A stretch of DNA of 64,000 nucleotides from positions 1 through 64,000 of the forward strand of contig WPIO01000154.1 in the NCBI GenBank assembly GCA_009760855.2, given 5' to 3'. Position numbers and translations under genes: made by a program. Numbering within the stretch: the stretch's first letter is position 1; the number at the start of each line of letters is the position of its first letter. Shown here piece by piece: positions 59,100-64,000 of the stretch. The notes beneath the pieces were generated by a model. That model saw only the letters and a program-made list of their open reading frames with translations, did not search any database and was not told the DNA's origin. The DNA comes from Cristatella mucedo (taxonomy: Eukaryota > Bryozoa > Phylactolaemata > Cristatellidae).

Positions 59100-59765
59100 T
59101 AAAGAAAGAGAGAGAGAGAGTAGCACAGCTTAGTTAGAATGTCAATGGAGGAAGTGACTTGCATGGCCGCAGAGGCGTAAGGCGGCTAGAAAGGATGTGC
59201 CGGTCAGTCGACAGTTTGAGAGATGTCATTTCGTACCATGTTAACGTGGTGAGTGATGAGCCTATGAGGCCTAGACCTGCCGGAGAACCTCTTCTGCTGC
59301 CAGATGAAACCTTGCAGCGAAAGAAGGGAAAAGAAGGGAGCAGCTAATTTATTTACTTATAATTTATTTATTTATCTATTGTCCTCGGAAAAACCGAGTG
59401 CATCGAGGGGTTGAAACTATTGCTGCAGATCAGCTTGATATGGGCAGGAGCCAATCCACGGCACGTCTTGCGAGTCAGAGTTCTTTAATGTTCCTCTGCA
59501 GCCGTCGATCGTCCGGGCACACGCATCGCTGCTCCATCAGCAAAGGAGCCGCAGGGCTGAGCCCTTTGGATCTTTTGACCAACCCCGCATTCATCTCTGG
59601 CTGTGGGCGCCTAATTACACTTTTCGGTAATCCGGCCAAAACTGAAAAATAGTAGTCCAGCCTAGACATGACAAGACAGCTAGTAAGATCTTAGCCAGCC
59701 ACCTTGGTAGAAAGTTCCAAATGTTGCACACGAATCGCACGTGATAACTTGTTTCGAAAGCAATC
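59100..59765 (-). pseudogene. LINE B 3' half, decayed
   Basis: The minus-strand frame at 59669-59475 reads SRLDYYFSVLAGLPKSVIRR, equivalent to SRLDYCNSLLAVLPKKAIMP. Later coding blocks and the GPRLW region are eroded. Confidence 0.78.
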
Positions 59766-60240
59766 TTATGAATGAGAATTTCAAGCACCGAAAAGATTTC
59801 AAAGAGGACAGCTAAATTCCGAGCACACGGCGACTGTCACAATTCAGCAATTCACTAAATTAAAGAGAAGCTGGTAGTTCAGTGGCACGCTTAGGCTGTC
59901 ATGTAATAAAGTGTTAAGAGTTTGTTTTTGTCATCGTTTGTCATCAAACAACTGGCCAAAATCCAGGATTGAACGTCTGCAAGGGAAGCATTCAATTTTT
60001 GGTCAGTCCGTGAAAAAACGCGTTGAGATAACAATTTATGAGCGTGACAATACTTCTGTTACTAGATTAAAGATATTTCTGTAATGGGGCTGCCTAAACA
60101 CAACACACTTATATTTTCGTTTGGCCACAGGAGTCAGACATTTCCCGCTATTAAAAACTTCTAGGGCACTCCCTACTTGATCGGTAATTGACGACAGGCG
60201 CAAAAAGCGTTTTTCTCGTTGTTTTTTTTACATCATCGAC
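59766..60240. other. no recognisable gene
   Basis: Ordinary sequence; nothing assigned. Confidence 0.5.
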
Positions 60241-60335
60241 CTGAGTTTGAACGTCTAAAAGCTCCAGGAAACCAAAGCCCAACCGGTACGATCAGCGAGA
60301 CGATCAGCAGAACTTTTTTCCGTCTTTCTCGTGGC
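60241..60335 (-). other. candidate signal-peptide-coding segment (hypothesis)
   Basis: One minus-strand frame reads KKVLLIVSLIVPVGLWFPGA and ends AACTCAG|GTCGAT in phase 1, as the receptor's next exon needs. It has no in-frame ATG (TAG stands nine codons upstream of the KK), and the donor is weak. Confidence 0.2.
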
Positions 60336-61640
60336 TATTTATAAGCTGTTGTTTCCCTGCCAGCGAGCCCATAGTTTTTAGAGGAGAGCGAGAAAAGCGG
60401 AGAAAGGCGCCATTTCTTCGAAAACTGCCATGCAAATTTGGCACGCGGTTAAAGAGCACTGACTGTACGCGCTCTATGCCCACAGTGCAGTCACGAGAAT
60501 GACGACAAATCCGAAGCCCCGAAGAAGGCCACATAAGTGCGTGCCTGCCCTCGCGGTGCATGCTCTCGCCCCCCCCCCCCCCCCCCCCGCTCGCTCGCGC
60601 TCGAATGCCCTTGCTCCGAGAGGGAGTGCCCATGGGAAAACACCCGCCTGCTGAAGACTCCCGACGCGGCCACACCTCGAGACACGCCTATTTATAGCAA
60701 TCAGTCAGGCGGCTCTTTGACGTCAGAACAGGAAAGGACATTCAACAACATCGACCTGGCAGGTGAATGCAGATCGACAAGACGTCAGCTGCAGACCGAG
60801 GCTAGCGATGGAGCTCGACCCGATCGACTGCAATACTCCTCGCCTCAATCCGTCCTTGACCTCGACCAGGCCGCGACCTCTACCAGACCGTGACCTCGAG
60901 ATAATCGGCCATCCTAGAAGAGCTCTGGTTGGCTGAATGTGAAAAACAAGCACGTGCAGCAAAGCTGACCAACAACCTGGTCAGCAGCCATCAGCAAAAA
61001 TCTTGCGACGAAAAGACTCGCGGCTACACCTTACTAGCAACAGTGACAACTTATGACAGGTGACTCTCCGTCCTCTGACTAAACCTGCGTTTGCATGATT
61101 CCTCTAGGATTGCCATTTCACACAAAAAATGCACCAGCTGCATCAAAAGCATGGACGGCTTGCATGTGCATCGATAGGTCGGCGGAAGTCATAGATAGAA
61201 TGAGCGAGTTCTTGGTAGATCTGCGTCTTAGTCCTCTGACTGCGGACGGCCTAAAAGCTGCATCTTTACGAAAGCATCATCCAGCGACCCAGATAATTAC
61301 GCTCCTATTATAATATACTCGTAGGCTACGCACCAACACGAACGCAGCAGGTATCGTATTCAGACCTCCTTGGCAGTAGCACGGGCACTCGCTTGCACGT
61401 AGAACTGGAGTTTCTCGCGCGAGTGACGCTGTGCCCATGACGTTGTGAAATCTTAGTCAGACGACCTTTAACGGAATTGCACTCGCCGTGAGAGCCTCAC
61501 TCGGTCGTCACTGAGTAAACTTTGATTCTTCGATCAACTTTGGACACGTTGACCTGTGATCAACAGGAAACTAGTTGATGGAAGATATTTTTGCCCAGGC
61601 AGAGATGCCTCAAGCAAATTTGATTAGACCAGCTACTCTT
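60336..61640. other. GC-rich region, no recognisable gene
   Basis: Two TATAAATA motifs on the minus strand lie at about 60340 and 60690, and a poly-C run is at 60569-60588. This could be promoter sequence for a minus-strand gene, but no exon is established. The plus-strand frame at 61095-61313 is not recognised. Confidence 0.4.
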
Positions 61641-61720
61641 TCTAGGACTCGCAAAGTGCATTTGATGAGATTTAACTCTCTTAGGGCGCTATATAAGTAT
61701 GTCACTATTGTTACAAGCTA
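61641..61720 (+). mobile_element. LINE A or SINE-1 tail fragment
   Basis: 'gcaaagtgcatttgatgaga' and 'ctcttagggcgctatataag'. It is too short to tell the two apart. Confidence 0.6.
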
Positions 61721-61867
61721 GTGACAGGCGGTCATCAGCATTGTGAATTGCATGTCAATTAGCGTGGTTCATATGGACGATTTGGTGTAACTCCCGCCTC
61801 TGATTCCGCGGTCACCAGTCTAGCTTTCAAGGAGAGTACAGCCTATTCTTGTTCTTTGCACCGCTAG

Positions 61868-62960
61868 GATAATAAGAATAGTGCACTTGATACAGCGCCC
61901 TCAGAGAACTTAATCTCTTTCTAGGCACTTTACATTTGCTGCAAAGTGAAATGCAATTGAATGGTAAGTAAAATCATGCTTGAAAAGCAAACAAAATGAA
62001 TAACATGGTTAGGGGTGACATACACAGGGTCAGCATGCAAATGTGGTTAGTGGCAGCATGCACAGTGTCAGCACGCATAAGCACATCAAGGACGAATCAC
62101 AGGGACCCACTAAATGCTGTCCTAAATAGGTGTGTTTTCAAGTTCTTTTTAAATTTGGTCAGGTCAGGGGATGTTCTGACGCAGGTCGGGAGGGAGGTCC
62201 AGGCTTTGGGAGCATACGAACTAAATGCACGGTCTCCAAAGGATTTAAGGTTTGTACGAGGTATTTGTAGACTGTTGGATTCCGAAAAGCGGGTGGTACG
62301 ATGCTTGGACTGATGTGGGAGTAGATCTGAGAGATATGATGGAGCCATAGAATGAATGGACCTCAAAGTGAGTGACAAAACCTTGAAGTCAATCCGTTGC
62401 TTGACTGGTAGCCAGTGCAGGTCGGCGAGAAGTGGAGTGATGTGGCAATTGATACGCTCACGACAGACAAGCCTAGCTGCAGAGTTTTGCACCAGCTGAA
62501 ATCGCCTGATCGCACATGCTGGTAGGCCAGTAAGCAGTGAGTTGCAGAAGTCGAGACGAGATGTCACGAATGCATGGACCAACTTGGACGTGGTATCCTT
62601 ATCTAAACAAGCCCGAATTTTAGCAATGTTATGAAGCTGAAAATAGGCAGATTTGACTGTGGAGCTGATATGGTCGTCTAACGAGAGGTCGCTTTGGAAA
62701 ATAACACCTAAATTTCGAGCTGATTCAACTGGAGATATGCTGGCAGAGCCAATTTTGAGAGTCAGCCTTTCCAATCTCTGAATCACACCGGGTTTTCCTA
62801 TAACTGGTAAGTTAGTTTTATTATCGCTTAGTTTTAGAAAATTTGCTACTATCCATGTGCGGATGTCATCAATGCATGCAGCAAGTGAGTTGAGAGAATT
62901 TGAGGTGCTCGAAGGCTGGGAGGATATCTATATGGGCTGCTTAACGCTTTAGAAATGCCC
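61868..62960 (-). pseudogene. LINE A reverse transcriptase C-terminal half, well preserved
   Basis: The minus-strand frame 62786-62097 (229 codons) runs from QRLERLTLKIGSASISPV to FRTAFSGSL and is nearly identical to the 35.7-kb copy. Upstream to about 62950 lies the FLKLNDDKT region in another frame. The YADD box is truncated away. The tail is at 61868-61940. Confidence 0.93.
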
Positions 62961-64000
62961 GCACTGACGGCTTAGCTCCATAATAGTTTACCCTGATATA
63001 TACATATGAGGGTGCAGCCACCAAACCACAAACATGCTAACATACATACTCACACACGCACACACATACACACACACACACACACTCTACACCACACACA
63101 CGTATATACACGCGCACACACGCCCACACATTCGTGACCCTGAGCATTAGCCTGACTATGGCTGGACAATGTTTTGATGTTTCGTGCTGGACTCGAGCTC
63201 AAACTGAAGTGAACACTGCTTGACATGTAGCTTACCGGATTGGCATATTCATAAAGCGCCACAGCACTAATAGGAAACGCGAAAGAGAGAGAAAAAAGAT
63301 CGCATATTGTTGTTCTGGAAAGCTGAGCGCATGACTCTACACCCACATGTTGACATTGGATTGGCATACTTCAACACCGTCATAGCGCGAAAGAATCCGG
63401 CAGCAGTTGGCCTGCAATTGCATAGCTGAAACTCGTGACTCGTCACTTCATCCGGTCTCCCGGAGCTCGCGCCTGCGGGCTCATTCCGAGCAAGCTGAGA
63501 ATGCCTTTGGGCTTCAGCCAAGATCCGAAGCAAGAAATTCTTGGAAGCGGTGTCAGGTTTAACTAGACACCCGGTAAGATACACGCACACGCACGCACGC
63601 GTACATACACTAAGACGGGCACACACTTGCGCCCTCGCGTGCACACACACACTCAAATAGATAAGCTCCTAGAGCAGCGTTACAGACCAGGATACGGTAA
63701 CTTTTAACGTCACCCAGCACACAAACGGCAACGGACAATGCTTATAAGACATGCATAAGATTGAACGAGCTCATTGCAATATCGCATGCTGCCTTGCGGG
63801 CTTGAATATTGGGTTGACATGCTTCCCGCAACTTCTACGGACTGGATCGTCTCCAGCAATAAACGGGACGTAGAAATTATTTTACGAGTAACAACTTTGA
63901 ACTAGTCGTGCCTATATGCACGTGCTAGCGCGATCGGTGAAGAGCCCGGATACCGAGAGTAAACGCCATCTAGTAAGTAGAGGTCGATGTCAAGTAACGG
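62961..64000. other. CA-rich patches, no recognisable gene
   Basis: Imperfect CA repeats lie at 63050-63130 and 63580-63655. The minus-strand frames over them are low-complexity, and nothing else is recognised up to the window edge. Confidence 0.5.

Noticed and set aside
60304-60685. Gly-rich minus-strand proteins
   Set aside because: The Gly run comes from a poly-C tract, and the frames share no domain with known proteins.

Overview
This is invertebrate-type animal nuclear DNA. Genes are split by long introns with GT/AG boundaries. Most of the remaining sequence is made of LINE and SINE copies, microsatellites and DNA-transposon remnants. I see no operons, CRISPR arrays, rRNA or functional tRNA genes. 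The species cannot be fixed from the sequence. The one conserved protein (UBFD1) is clearly metazoan and diverged from the vertebrate form.

Two multi-exon genes can be read, both on the minus strand. (1) 23135-7853 is a complete seven-exon UBFD1 gene of 266 codons, with a ubiquitin-like domain followed by the conserved UBFD1 C-terminal domain. All reading-frame phases join, and one internal exon is only 36 nt. Its introns hold several LINE fragments, a CA repeat of about 400 bp, and two diverged copies of an unidentified segment. (2) About 53268-32370 is a single-pass receptor built from fibronectin-III-like domains. Three successive domains are each split over two exons with a repeating phase 1 / phase 0 / phase 1 pattern. 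The last exon carries a membrane-proximal FN3 domain, a transmembrane helix and a tyrosine-containing tail. The layout is like class I cytokine receptors (gp130/Domeless type), but no WSXWS motif is visible and the signal-peptide exon is not resolved.

The repeat landscape has at least three L2/CR1-like non-LTR families. Family A is best seen at 35.7-37.3 kb and 61.9-62.9 kb, family B at 11.4-12.4 kb, and family C at 26.9 and 38.5 kb. There are two tRNA-derived SINE families; SINE-1 ends in the same tail as LINE A, which suggests LINE A mobilises it. A 187-bp hAT element with a perfect 8-bp target duplication (43758-43960) closely resembles the SPACE INVADERS (SPIN) family known for horizontal transfer. 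A degraded pogo/Tigger-like transposase lies at 55.6-56.8 kb.

Layout: 0-3.9 kb minisatellites and unassigned sequence; 3.9-6.5 kb nested LINE/SINE; 7.9-23.1 kb UBFD1; 23.1-32.3 kb intergenic with LINE fragments and an orphan TATA region; 32.4-53.3 kb receptor gene with LINE, SINE and hAT insertions in its introns; 53.3-64 kb SINEs, pogo remnant, LINE B and LINE A copies, and possibly the unresolved 5' end of the receptor gene.
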